Shown here: positions 17,454-25,797 of the stretch, piece by piece
Position numbering within the stretch: position 1 is the stretch's first letter
Layout of the letters: every line of letters starts with the position of its first letter
DNA from: Planctomycetaceae bacterium
Lineage (GTDB): Bacteria > Planctomycetota > Phycisphaerae > SM23-33
Direction: 5' to 3'
Length of the DNA: 64,000 bases
Assembly (NCBI GenBank): GCA_039680605.1
Contig: JBDKTA010000071.1
Location: forward strand, 1 to 64,000
The notes under the pieces: generated by a model
Databases searched by the model: none
What the model saw: the letters and a program-made list of their open reading frames with translations, nothing else
What the model was told of the DNA's origin: nothing
Program-made: the position numbers and the translations under genes

Positions 17454-18511
17454 CTTGCGAGCACCTGGGCCGGGCGGCGGGGCAGCAATCTTCACCCCTG
17501 GGGCCGATTGTCGAGTACGCCTGCCGGCATCCCAAGCACGGCAGCACCACGAAGGCCGACTGCGCCTTGTGCCCTGACTACCTCCCGCAGCCAGCCAGCC
17601 TATCCGACCCGGCCGCCGAACACGCGGTCTTGCCACCGGTCTGCCGGCATCCCCAAGGCGTTTTTGTGGACCGCTACGGGCGCGATGCGGCGATCGCCGA
17701 CCTCTACAAGGGCGCACACTGCTTCCTGCTGGCCGGCGGCCCTTCCGTGCTCGACCTCGACCTCGCCCAGCTTTCCCGCCGCGGCGTGCTCTTATTCAGT
17801 GGCAACCACTGGCTGGCCAGCCTGCCCCAGGGGATCCGCCCCACGTTCTGGACCAGCACCGATCCGGCCGAGAAGTTCTCGGATTCGATCTGGCGGGATC
17901 CGGGCGTCCTTAAATTCGTGGCTGTCCGGGAGTGGACGTGCCGGCGGAAGAGCCTGCGCCGCCGCACTGCCGATGGGCAGGGGTTCGAGTACATCCCCGA
18001 CGCGGTGCCCCGCGGCATGCCGGGGATCCTGGGCTACCACCGCAATACCTGCTTCGACCCGGGGCACTGGCTCTACGAGCCGACCATCAATCGCGGCAAC
18101 GACAAGCAGAGTGCCGACGCGAACGGGCACCCCCGCGTGATCAATACCATGTTTACCGTGCTCCGCATCGCCTTCTATCTGGGCATCGAGCACCTGTATC
18201 TGCTGGGATGCGATTTCAAGATGGAGGAGGGCCAGCCCTACGCCTTCGAGGTCGAGAAATCGGCGGGGGCCGTGGAGAGCAACAACTGCGCCTACCGCAA
18301 CATGGATTGGATGCTGGGCATGCTGGCTCCGAAATTCGAGCAGGCCGGCTTCCATGTCTGGAACTGCAACGCGAAGAGCGGATTGACGGCCTTTCCGCAC
18401 CTCCCCTACGCCGAGGCCATCCGCCGCGCGACGGAAACCTTTGAACAGTGGCCGATATCGACGCGCGACTGGTACACAAAGGGTGTAGGCCCCCTTGTAG
18501 ACGATACTTGA
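17450..18511 (+). CDS. MptE-like/DUF115-type glycosyltransferase-like protein
   Basis: ATG 17450 overlaps the upstream stop (ATGA) and has AGGA at 17439-17442. Residues 1-50 hold a CxxC-type cysteine module (CALCPDY). The main domain has a Rossmann-like opening strand and loop, FLLAGGPSVLD, at about residue 91, then FSGNHW and a later YLLGCDF motif at about residue 250, as seen in MptE-like/DUF115 and related sialyltransferase-like proteins. Such proteins are found in motility-glycan and capsule loci. It opens the glycosyltransferase/radical SAM island. Substrate unknown. Confidence 0.6.
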   Translation: MTCEHLGRAAGQQSSPLGPIVEYACRHPKHGSTTKADCALCPDYLPQPASLSDPAAEHAVLPPVCRHPQGVFVDRYGRDAAIADLYKGAHCFLLAGGPSVLDLDLAQLSRRGVLLFSGNHWLASLPQGIRPTFWTSTDPAEKFSDSIWRDPGVLKFVAVREWTCRRKSLRRRTADGQGFEYIPDAVPRGMPGILGYHRNTCFDPGHWLYEPTINRGNDKQSADANGHPRVINTMFTVLRIAFYLGIEHLYLLGCDFKMEEGQPYAFEVEKSAGAVESNNCAYRNMDWMLGMLAPKFEQAGFHVWNCNAKSGLTAFPHLPYAEAIRRATETFEQWPISTRDWYTKGVGPLVDDT

Positions 18512-18523
18512 GAACTGTATACT
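18495..18523 (+). promoter_or_regulatory. Possible sigma70-type promoter for the glycosylation island
   Basis: TTGTAG (18495-18500), a 17-base spacer and TATACT (18518-18523, 5 of 6 to consensus, with TG one base upstream). It lies at the end of one gene and 23 bases before the start at 18546. The -35 box is weak, so this is a candidate only. Confidence 0.35.
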
Positions 18524-18545
18524 TTGCAGAGAAAGGGCGGGTTTA

Positions 18546-18935
18546 ATGCCAATTGCCAAGCGGATCCCGATTCCGGGCACGCCGGCCGACCTCCAGCACT
18601 GCCAGAAGAGGTTCGACCGCGCCTTCCAGAGCGGCCATTTCATGATGGCCTTCTTTCGTGTCGAAAACGGCACGATTCACCTTGAGGTTGAGCGTCGGGG
18701 CTGGCCAAAGGGCGACGACCCCGAGGCGTTACGTTTGTTCCGCGAGCAACTCTATGCCTTTCAGGAGGAGGCACAAGATGGACAGTCCGAACAAGACCAA
18801 CCAGCACCACTGGGGCCAGAGCCAGCACCTGCACATGACGGAGACGCTGGACCTGGCGATAGCGCGAGGGAAGGCGGGGGGCCGCTCCTCGATGCACACC
18901 CACCAGAACAAGCGGAATTGGTTTCTGGTGGTTGA
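18546..18935 (+). CDS. Hypothetical protein overlapping the cupin gene
   Basis: ATG 18546 has a good ribosome site (GAAAGGGCGGG). Residues 1-77 look coding (FFRVENGTIHLEVERRG), then the frame runs 158 bases into the following cupin gene as a Pro/Ala/Asp/Gly-rich tail that looks non-coding. Either the gene is real with an overlapping tail, or a frameshift removed its proper stop. No family is recognised. Confidence 0.5.
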   Translation: MPIAKRIPIPGTPADLQHCQKRFDRAFQSGHFMMAFFRVENGTIHLEVERRGWPKGDDPEALRLFREQLYAFQEEAQDGQSEQDQPAPLGPEPAPAHDGDAGPGDSAREGGGPLLDAHPPEQAELVSGG

Positions 18936-19143
18936 GGGTTGCGTCCGCGTAGTGGAGTGCGCGGACGGCGGGGAATACTCATTCGATTTGCGACCGGGGC
19001 ACGCTGTTTCTGTGCCACCGGGTATTCCCCATCGCATGGAGTTTGTCACCGACGCCACGCTCTATGAGCTTTACACGGCCGCCGAGGGGCAGACCGTGGA
19101 CCTGGCCGACATCCAGCGGTTCGATGAAGGGAGGGGCGAGTGA
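18778..19143 (+). CDS. Cupin-fold protein, sugar-isomerase type
   Basis: The 121-residue protein carries a classic small cupin: HTHQNKRNWFLVVEG with the two metal-binding histidines (residues 41 and 43), then a glycine and a VPPGIPHRMEF second motif. The arrangement resembles the cupin domain of mannose-6-phosphate isomerase/GDP-mannose pyrophosphorylase proteins. ATG 18778 follows AGGAGGAGG-type Shine-Dalgarno sequence. It sits inside the glycosyltransferase island, consistent with nucleotide-sugar or sugar-phosphate work. Substrate unknown. Confidence 0.8.
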   Translation: MDSPNKTNQHHWGQSQHLHMTETLDLAIARGKAGGRSSMHTHQNKRNWFLVVEGCVRVVECADGGEYSFDLRPGHAVSVPPGIPHRMEFVTDATLYELYTAAEGQTVDLADIQRFDEGRGE

Positions 19144-19895
19144 TTCCTTCCTACTCAATCGTCGTCGCCGTGGATCCCCGGACTGTCGATCAGTTGAAAC
19201 TGACCTGGCCGACGTGGCGGCGGAAGCCGGGGATTCTCGACGTGCCCATGCACGTGATCGTGGACGCTGGGTTGCTTCCACGCGACGCGAGCTACCAGGG
19301 CATCCTCGCACTCGACCATCCCAACGTCACGTATCACAATTGGAACTTTCCGTGGCTGGTGTTCCCGGACATGACCCAGCGGGAGCGGATGCTGTCGGCC
19401 TTCGTCTACTTCGCCCCGCTTCTCGTTGATACCGACTACTGGCTGAAGTTAGACGTGGACAGCGTGGCGACCGACGATAAGCCATGGGTTGACGAGGCGT
19501 GGTTTGCGCGGAATCCCGTGCTGGTGGCCCGCCCGTGGTCCTACACGAAGCCGGGGGAGTGGATCGACACGCTTCAGGCGTGGTCTCGCTCCAATCTCTT
19601 AACCAAGCATTATCCGCCGCTCGACTGGCCGCCCCACGACGAGACGAGGCAGGTTTACCGACATAGCCGAATCATTTCCCAGCAGTGTTTCGTGCAAACC
19701 GAATGGAGCCGGAGGGTGGCAGCTTACCTACAGCCCCGCCTGCCGGTCCCCAGCCAGGACACCATCCATTGGTATCTGGCCGAACTCCAGCGGCTGCCCA
19801 TCGTCAAGGCCCGCTTCCCCGGCTGGACGAACCGCTGCACGCGCAGGGGACTTGAGGAAGCGGTTGCCGGAGCAATTGCGGAGATGTTGCGATGA
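19140..19895 (+). CDS. Glycosyltransferase-like protein with DxD motif
   Basis: GTG 19140 overlaps the cupin stop. The 251-residue protein has a GT-A type core: an N-terminal SYSIVVAVD strand and a WLKLDVDSVATDDK segment (DxD around residues 104-106) expected to bind a nucleotide sugar and metal. The C-terminal part is basic with Trp-rich loops. No exact GT family can be set by eye. Confidence 0.6.
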   Translation: MIPSYSIVVAVDPRTVDQLKLTWPTWRRKPGILDVPMHVIVDAGLLPRDASYQGILALDHPNVTYHNWNFPWLVFPDMTQRERMLSAFVYFAPLLVDTDYWLKLDVDSVATDDKPWVDEAWFARNPVLVARPWSYTKPGEWIDTLQAWSRSNLLTKHYPPLDWPPHDETRQVYRHSRIISQQCFVQTEWSRRVAAYLQPRLPVPSQDTIHWYLAELQRLPIVKARFPGWTNRCTRRGLEEAVAGAIAEMLR

Positions 19896-20578
19896 ACGTC
19901 GAGCTAAACATCACCATGCGGTGCAATTGTGCCTGCCCGGGCTGCAACCGCCTCATCCCGCAGTACCCCGAGCGTACCGAGGACATCGACCCGGCAGCCG
20001 TCGAGCAGTTCATTGCCGAGGCCAAAGAGCACGGCCACGTCAACCGCGTCAAGGTGGTAGGCGGCGAACCGCTCTTGCATCCGCAGTTCTCCCGCATCGC
20101 CGAGATCCTAGCGGATGGCATCCAGCAGGGGGCGATCCAGAGCGTGAAGATCGACACCAACGGCACGCTGCCTAAGCCGCCCCTGCCGGCAGTCCCGGGC
20201 ATGCGGTACGCCGGGAGGCAGCCGGGCGCCAAGCGGCACCTGCCCTTCCTGCACTCGCCGATCGACCTGGGGCATGCTGTTGTCGGCCCGTGTTCCATGC
20301 CCTTTCGTTGCGGGGTGTCCCTGGATGCCCGCGGCTGGCTGCCCTGCTCATCGGCAATCATGATTGCCCGCCTCTTCGGCTGCGAGCATCTCTACCGCCA
20401 GCACCTACCGGCCGCCGCTGACTGGGGATTCGAGGAACTGTGTCCCGATTGCGCCTTCGCCATGCCGGCCGCGTGGAGGGCGGAGCACGCCAAGGCATTG
20501 CGGGACTTTACCGAGGAAGATAGGACGCCCAGCGAACGATGGAAAGCGAGATTATGGTCCGATACCACAAAACCCTGA
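19892..20578 (+). CDS. Radical SAM protein with SPASM-like C-terminus
   Basis: ATG 19892 overlaps the previous stop by four bases. The [4Fe-4S] motif is CNCACPGC (Cys 11, 15 and 18, spacing CX3CX2C), followed by a VVGGEPLLH motif. The C-terminal half has extra cysteines (GPCSM, RCGV, LPCSS, LCPDC) like the SPASM/twitch extensions of peptide- or glycan-modifying enzymes. At 228 residues it is short for the family. Operon position suggests a substrate shared with the neighbouring transferases. Confidence 0.8.
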   Translation: MNVELNITMRCNCACPGCNRLIPQYPERTEDIDPAAVEQFIAEAKEHGHVNRVKVVGGEPLLHPQFSRIAEILADGIQQGAIQSVKIDTNGTLPKPPLPAVPGMRYAGRQPGAKRHLPFLHSPIDLGHAVVGPCSMPFRCGVSLDARGWLPCSSAIMIARLFGCEHLYRQHLPAAADWGFEELCPDCAFAMPAAWRAEHAKALRDFTEEDRTPSERWKARLWSDTTKP

Positions 20579-21123
20579 TCGGTCTCCTGGAAAGCCTCCA
20601 GCAAGGCGACCCCACCAAGCCCCTGCGTATGGCGGAAATCGGGGTCTGCACGGGCTTTGCATCGGCCGCAATGCTTAAGGCATTTCCACCCTTGCACCTG
20701 ATTATGGTGGACGCCTGGAAGGCCGCCGAGCCGGACAGCGAGTACCGTAAGAGCGGCGACGGAATGTCCAAAATGACCCAGGCAGAGATGGACGAGAAGA
20801 AGCAGATGGCAATCGACGCCACCGCCTTCGCTGCCGAGCGGCGCACGATCTTGCATGGCCCTTCCGTCAATATGGCCCACTGGGTGGACCACGCCAGCCA
20901 GGATCTGGTGTTTATCGACGCGGAGCACACCTACCCGGCTGTGCTTGCCGACATTGCGGCCTGGCTGCCCAAGGTCAAGCCGGGCGGAATTCTATGCGGG
21001 CACGACTACCGGCACCGCCGCTTCGTGGGCGTGAAGCAGGCCGTCGACGCGTGGGCGAACGCTGCCGGCCGAGAACTCCGCATCATGGCAGGATCTATCT
21101 GGGCGACAACCATCGGAGGATAA
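20539..21123 (+). CDS. Class I SAM-dependent methyltransferase (Methyltransf_24-like)
   Basis: The 194-residue product contains the glycine motif MAEIGVCTGFASAAML, an LIMVDAWK acidic strand end, a DLVFIDAEHTYPAVLADIA segment typical of the O-methyltransferase-like Methyltransf_24 group, and PGGILCGHDY. It overlaps the radical SAM gene by 40 bases; ATG 20554 is an alternative start. Expected to methylate a small molecule or sugar in the island. Confidence 0.8.
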   Translation: MESEIMVRYHKTLIGLLESLQQGDPTKPLRMAEIGVCTGFASAAMLKAFPPLHLIMVDAWKAAEPDSEYRKSGDGMSKMTQAEMDEKKQMAIDATAFAAERRTILHGPSVNMAHWVDHASQDLVFIDAEHTYPAVLADIAAWLPKVKPGGILCGHDYRHRRFVGVKQAVDAWANAAGRELRIMAGSIWATTIGG

Positions 21124-21124
21124 C

Positions 21125-21859
21125 ATGGGGCAACCGACCTTTGTACGCGGCTTGTGGGGCTTTCCCAAGGAACTGGCCTCGGGGATCTGGCAGAACGTGG
21201 ACCGGGCCCGCAGCGACATCGAATCGGCCCGGCTCTTTCCGCACCAGCCGACGCCGATCCGCTATTTTGTGCTTGGATGCGAAAACGCGGAGCACCTAAA
21301 TACCCTGGGTTACGAGACCATCCTGCTGGACGACGAGCCCCTCTTGAACTTCACAGGCGCCGCCGAGCGGAATCCATCGCCGGACGGCAAGGTCCAATAC
21401 GGACTTTCGGTCTGGCGGCACAAGATGGAGATCATGAAGACCGCCATGCTGGGGACCGGCGGTCCGATCGTGTGGCTCGACTGGGACGTGAACACCGACC
21501 GGCCAATCCCGCCCGACTTCTGGGACTGCCTCGACGCCGGCCAGCCCCTGCAGTTGAAGATCATGCGATTCGTCAGGCCCCAATGCCCATGGCGGGGCGC
21601 GGACACCCGCTTGCTGGGGCACGGTGGCCTGATCTACTGCCGGGACGTGGGATTCATCCAGGATGCCATCGACTGGCAGATGGAAAACCCGCTCTACACG
21701 GACGAGCACGCCTTTTCCTGGGTCATCGACCAGCACACCGGCGGCTGGAAGGGCATCGAGCATTACCACGAGGACGGCTGGGAGCCCTACTGCTACCACT
21801 GCCGCAAGCAGCCCTACCCGGCCGAAGTCCCCATGTTCCGGGAGTACCGCGGCCGATGA
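21125..21859 (+). CDS. Glycosyltransferase-like protein, tandem copy A
   Basis: The 244-residue protein has a DxD-type segment VWLDWDVNTD at residues 115-124 and the block DEHAFSWVIDQHTGGWKG further on. The whole protein aligns with the next gene (YGLSVWRHKMEI versus YGISSWRHKLEV; QPLQLKIMRFVRPQCPWR versus QPLQMGLRWYRRPQCGWR). GT-A fold expected. ATG 21125 is 2 bases after the methyltransferase stop. Donor and acceptor unknown. Confidence 0.65.
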   Translation: MGQPTFVRGLWGFPKELASGIWQNVDRARSDIESARLFPHQPTPIRYFVLGCENAEHLNTLGYETILLDDEPLLNFTGAAERNPSPDGKVQYGLSVWRHKMEIMKTAMLGTGGPIVWLDWDVNTDRPIPPDFWDCLDAGQPLQLKIMRFVRPQCPWRGADTRLLGHGGLIYCRDVGFIQDAIDWQMENPLYTDEHAFSWVIDQHTGGWKGIEHYHEDGWEPYCYHCRKQPYPAEVPMFREYRGR

Positions 21860-22602
21860 TGTTCATTCAAGGATTGTGGGGAGACGAACGATTCCGCCGC
21901 TACGTCAAGGTGCGGGGCGACGTGGAGCGGGCCGCATCGAGACCCCTGCGCCCGGCACCCGTGACCGTGCTTTGCTACGGCCTCGACAACCTGGCCTTTC
22001 TTCGCGGACTTGGCTTCCAGGCGATCTGCATCCACCCCGAGCCGGTCCAGAATTACAGCGGCCACGACGTCGACCGCGACCATCGCCAGGATTACACGGG
22101 CTCGATTGCCTACGGGATTTCCTCCTGGCGACACAAGCTGGAGGTCATCCTGTCGGCCGTCGAGGAATTCAAGGAGGTTGTATGGTTGGATTGGGACTGC
22201 ACCCTAGAACTGCCCTTGCCGGGCGATTTCTGGAAAGAACTCCGCCGGCAGCAGCCCCTGCAGATGGGCCTGCGCTGGTATCGGCGGCCTCAATGCGGCT
22301 GGCGCGAAAGCGACCAAAAGCTACTTCCCCACGGCGCCTGGATCTACTGTTGCGACCCGCAGATCATCCGCGATGTGATCGCCATCCACTCCACCCTCGC
22401 CGACGGCCTATGCATGGATGAACACGCCTTCGCCATGTGGTTCGACCAGCAGCTTGGCGGGTGGAAAGGGATCGAAGCCTACCGATCGGCCGGCTATGCC
22501 CCGCGCTACTACGCCCCCCCCACCTTGCCATATTTCCCCGAGGAGGCCGTTTTCTGCGAACGCCTGCCGGGGGTTGCCCGAGATAAGGTTTTCAAGCGAT
22601 GA
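21856..22602 (+). CDS. Glycosyltransferase-like protein, tandem copy B
   Basis: ATG 21856 overlaps the stop of copy A. It shares the order of conserved blocks with copy A, including VWLDWDCTLE (DxD around residue 111), then DEHAFAMWFDQQLGGWKG. Lengths are almost equal (248 and 244 residues). Divergence is spread evenly, which fits an old tandem duplication with altered acceptor choice. Both copies retain the acidic motif, so neither looks inactivated. Confidence 0.65.
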   Translation: MMFIQGLWGDERFRRYVKVRGDVERAASRPLRPAPVTVLCYGLDNLAFLRGLGFQAICIHPEPVQNYSGHDVDRDHRQDYTGSIAYGISSWRHKLEVILSAVEEFKEVVWLDWDCTLELPLPGDFWKELRRQQPLQMGLRWYRRPQCGWRESDQKLLPHGAWIYCCDPQIIRDVIAIHSTLADGLCMDEHAFAMWFDQQLGGWKGIEAYRSAGYAPRYYAPPTLPYFPEEAVFCERLPGVARDKVFKR

Positions 22603-23534
22603 ACACGGAAGCCATCGTCAGTAGCGGTCAGAAGCTGCTCTATAACGCCGACACCCTGATCCGTACCCGGGCCGGCCACGCCTGTCCGGTGATGATGCAT
22701 GTCTGCTTGACGAACGCCTGCCAGCTCAAGTGCCCGTTTTGCTGCTATGCCGATCGGCCTGAGGGGATCCTGCCTATCAACAAGCTCTTGAAGTTTGCCG
22801 ACGCCTGCCGGGAACTCGGCTGCACAACCTGGGAGCTGACCGGCGGAGGCGAGCCGCTCCTGCACCCCAAGGTGAACCTCCTATTGTGGACGCTCCGCCT
22901 CTACGGCTTCTCGGTGGGCATCATGACCAACGGCCTGGCTCTCGATCGCCTCGACGATCCGGCCTTCCCGCGCTGGATTCGCGTCAGCCTGCACGCCATC
23001 GAGCAGGGGCTGGGGCCGCGGCTGGCAAAGCGGATTGCCCGTGTCCGCGAGGCGACCCGCGTAAGCGGCTGTTTTGTGGCCACCGAGGAGAACTTCCACC
23101 TTTTGCCCGAGGTCATCGCCTTCGCCCGCGACAACAACCTGCCGGTGAAGGTCGAGCCGAACTGCTTCGCTTCTCCTGGCGTGGTCCTGGCACTGGTCGA
23201 GCGCCTTAAACCCGCCCTTGCCGGCCAGGACCACGTTTTCCTCGACTTCAGCACGACCCTGGAGCAGCACGCCGGCCCGTGCTACCTGCACGTCATCAAG
23301 CCTTTCCTTTATACGGATGGCTGGTTGTGCGATTGCCCGCTGCCCGTGGGGCCGGCCCGGACGATCGACCCCGAGTTCCGCTTGTGTCGCATGGAGAACG
23401 TGCTGGACTACTACCGTGGCCTGACGGCCAAGACGCTGGCCCGCAGCCATGCCTGCGCTTTCTGCCGCTACGCCGACCACAACGACGTCGCCAACGCGAT
23501 CCTGAATCCCCTGCCCGACAAGGAGTTTTGCTGA
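22599..23534 (+). CDS. Radical SAM protein with Cys-rich C-terminus
   Basis: ATG 22599 overlaps the previous stop by four bases. The 311-residue protein has the radical SAM signature CQLKCPFC (Cys 41, 45 and 48, spacing CX3CX2C), a TGGGEPLLH block, and C-terminal cysteine pairs (CDCPLP, CRMEN, CAFCRYADH) that resemble SPASM auxiliary cluster sites. It differs clearly from the first radical SAM gene, so it is a separate enzyme rather than a copy. Confidence 0.85.
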   Translation: MNTEAIVSSGQKLLYNADTLIRTRAGHACPVMMHVCLTNACQLKCPFCCYADRPEGILPINKLLKFADACRELGCTTWELTGGGEPLLHPKVNLLLWTLRLYGFSVGIMTNGLALDRLDDPAFPRWIRVSLHAIEQGLGPRLAKRIARVREATRVSGCFVATEENFHLLPEVIAFARDNNLPVKVEPNCFASPGVVLALVERLKPALAGQDHVFLDFSTTLEQHAGPCYLHVIKPFLYTDGWLCDCPLPVGPARTIDPEFRLCRMENVLDYYRGLTAKTLARSHACAFCRYADHNDVANAILNPLPDKEFC

Positions 23535-24190
23535 TGGATACGGAAAGGGATATGGCATGGGCACATCGCACCGCCGACCTCTACAACGAGCGGTATTACG
23601 AGTACGGCCGCAGCACGGGCTATTCGTGGTACGACAATTACAAATGGGAGCCGAAGCGATCACACAGAGAAGCTGACGCTTTCATTGATTTTTTTGGAAT
23701 TGAAAAATGGGAGCCTTGCGTAGATTTCGGCTGCGCCAAGGGATTCTTCGTCCGCGCCATGGTCGAGCAAAAGTATGATTGCTACGGCATCGACATCTCC
23801 GCCTATGCCCGCGCGGCAGCCGACCCGCTGGTGCGCGACCGCCTCTTCAGCCCGGCCGCCTTCCCACACCACTGTGAATTCGGCTTCTCCAAGGATGTTC
23901 TGGAGCACGTCCCCTACGAGGACATCGACGCCGTGCTGGAGTACCTAGCCAGCATCGCCGATTGGTGGATGCTCGTCGTCCCTCTGGCTCGCGATCGCAA
24001 GTATCTGTGCGCCGATTATGAACTGGAAACGACCCACATCATCCGCGAGGATGCCCCGTGGTGGATTGAGCGAGTGCAGCGCGTGATGGAGATCACTGGG
24101 GCCGCTTTGTGGGTTCTAGGCATCAAAGACAAGTGGTTTCCCGTGCATCCCATGGGGAATCTTGTCTTGACCGCATATTCGAAAGCGTAA
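23534..24190 (+). CDS. SAM-dependent methyltransferase (type 11/23-like)
   Basis: ATG 23534 overlaps the previous stop. The nucleotide-binding loop VDFGCAKGFFVRAM follows a Tyr-rich N-terminal segment (TADLYNERYYEYGRSTGYSW), then a SKDVLEHVPYEDID block as in class I sugar or small-molecule methyltransferases. The stretch 23650-23730 is notably richer in A and T than its surroundings, a hint of mosaic origin. It belongs to the island operon. Confidence 0.8.
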   Translation: MDTERDMAWAHRTADLYNERYYEYGRSTGYSWYDNYKWEPKRSHREADAFIDFFGIEKWEPCVDFGCAKGFFVRAMVEQKYDCYGIDISAYARAAADPLVRDRLFSPAAFPHHCEFGFSKDVLEHVPYEDIDAVLEYLASIADWWMLVVPLARDRKYLCADYELETTHIIREDAPWWIERVQRVMEITGAALWVLGIKDKWFPVHPMGNLVLTAYSKA

Positions 24191-24191
24191 C

Positions 24192-24881
24192 ATGCTCGCC
24201 GACAAAGACTTCGCCGCCTATTATCTGTGCTACCGCGACACCCCCAGGACCGTGAACGTCTTGCGGCACTTCCGGATGGTCTATCAGACGGCGCCGGTCT
24301 ATCTGGTTTGCGATGGGGGCGACGACTTTTCCGCGGTGGCCAGGGAGTTTGGCTGCGCGTACCGCCGGCACGACGAGAATATCGGCTTGCAGATCAAGAC
24401 CACACAGGGCCGCATGGCCGCGTGGTTCAACCGCTTGGCCATGGTTGCCAACGCAACCGATGCCGCGTGGATCCTCTTCCTCGAGGACGACGTCCTGATT
24501 CGCAAGCCCATGGCAGATCCACTCTATCCCATGACCGGCAACCACGCCCCCGGCAGGGCGTTTCAGGGACCGCTGGGCGAGATGATCTTCAATCGCCACC
24601 CTCACCTAAAGAACCTGGGTTACGGCGGCGGCGGCGGCACGCTGATTGCCCGCTCCTTGATTTCCGAGGTCTGGGACAACTTCCATACCCGCCATGTTTA
24701 CGACTTCGACACCTGGACCCGCTGGGTGCGCGGCTGGAATGCCTCTGACCTCTGGCTGACCGCTTGCGTCATGTACCTGGGCCACCAATACGGCCCCAAC
24801 CCCGACCTCGCCGAGACGGCCCGGCATCCCCACTGGCGCGAATCCGACTGCGCCATCATCCACGGAGACGGCTGGCAATGA
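24192..24881 (+). CDS. Glycosyltransferase-like protein (GT-A)
   Basis: The 229-residue protein has a GT-A like acidic motif in WILFLEDDVLIRKP (residues 94-107) and a glycine run GYGGGGGTLIAR that may form the acceptor loop. ATG 24192 lies two bases after the methyltransferase stop. Family assignment cannot be made by eye; the closest idea is GT2/GT25-like proteins. Confidence 0.6.
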   Translation: MLADKDFAAYYLCYRDTPRTVNVLRHFRMVYQTAPVYLVCDGGDDFSAVAREFGCAYRRHDENIGLQIKTTQGRMAAWFNRLAMVANATDAAWILFLEDDVLIRKPMADPLYPMTGNHAPGRAFQGPLGEMIFNRHPHLKNLGYGGGGGTLIARSLISEVWDNFHTRHVYDFDTWTRWVRGWNASDLWLTACVMYLGHQYGPNPDLAETARHPHWRESDCAIIHGDGWQ

Positions 24882-25699
24882 CACGCGGCATCCTTTACCT
24901 CACAATCCACGGCCCCGCCTTCGCGGAACGGCTGGCCGTGTCCCTTTACACGCTCCGGCAGCACTATCAGGGACCAGTCACGATCCTGACCGACGCCGCG
25001 GCATGCCCCCTGGCGGCCCGCATTGCCGCCGACGTGCAGGCCGACATCAAGACCATTGAACCCTTCGCCGGCAGCAAGCACGCGGCCTACGTCACGAAGA
25101 CCCGCATGCCGGCCTGGAGCCCCTACGACGACACCCTCTTCCTCGACGCCGACACCATCATCGCCGGCCCACTCGACGACCTCTTCGGCCATCCGGTCAC
25201 CCTGACTCAGTTCTCGACCTGGATCTCAACCGGCCGGAAGGTGAGCGGACGGATCCTCTGGCTCAAGGGCAAGTCGCCATTCGTCGACCGCCTGATCGGC
25301 ACCCAGCTTGCCAAGCCTCATCCGGCCGTCAACACGGGCGTGATGGCCTGGCAGCGAGATAAGGCCACCGAGTGGCTGTCCCTCTGGAACCGCATCAGCG
25401 AGGCCAACGCCGGCACGTTCATCCTCGACGAGGTGGTCGCCCAATGTCTCTCCCACCTGCCGGGAGTGCGGATTCTGAGCGATCGCTACAACGCCAGTCC
25501 CATCTACAGCGAGCAAGGGCCCGACGTGAAGGTCTGGCACTTCCACGGCGACAAGCACTGGCGCAAGGGCCAGGGGCGCGCCCTCTGGGAACCTGCCCTG
25601 CGTGCCACCCTCGCGGCCAACATCGGCGGGATCCGGGAGTGGTTCGGCCAGCACGAGAAAACCACGCGCGGCTTGACTGCCGGCCGATTCCTCGACTAA
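24878..25699 (+). CDS. GT8-like glycosyltransferase
   Basis: ATG 24878 overlaps the upstream stop. The N-terminal strand GILYLTIHG is followed by DDTLFLDADTIIAGPLDD, the LDxDT motif of GT8-type enzymes (about residue 87), then NTGVMAWQRDKATEWL and a C-terminal VWHFHGDKHW. This order is typical of glycogenin-type or LPS galactosyltransferase-type GT8 proteins. It is the last gene of the island and is followed by a promoter candidate. Confidence 0.8.
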   Translation: MTRGILYLTIHGPAFAERLAVSLYTLRQHYQGPVTILTDAAACPLAARIAADVQADIKTIEPFAGSKHAAYVTKTRMPAWSPYDDTLFLDADTIIAGPLDDLFGHPVTLTQFSTWISTGRKVSGRILWLKGKSPFVDRLIGTQLAKPHPAVNTGVMAWQRDKATEWLSLWNRISEANAGTFILDEVVAQCLSHLPGVRILSDRYNASPIYSEQGPDVKVWHFHGDKHWRKGQGRALWEPALRATLAANIGGIREWFGQHEKTTRGLTAGRFLD

Positions 25700-25710
25700 G
25701 GATTTTCCTC

Positions 25711-25740
25711 TTGCTTTTCATTCCCCCCTTGTGGTAAACT
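25711..25740 (+). promoter_or_regulatory. Promoter candidate with TGTGG-TAAACT extended -10
   Basis: TTGCTT (25711-25716), an 18-base spacer and TAAACT (25735-25740) preceded by TTGTGG. The TTGTGGTAAA string recurs at 30845-30853 and, more loosely, at 47441-47447, each time with a -35-like box 17-18 bases upstream, so it may be a phage-wide promoter style. It would drive the gene at 25798. Confidence 0.45.
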
Positions 25741-25797
25741 GAAGAAAATTCAATTCCTGCACTTTCTTTCTACACAATGCACACGAGGGGTGGAATC

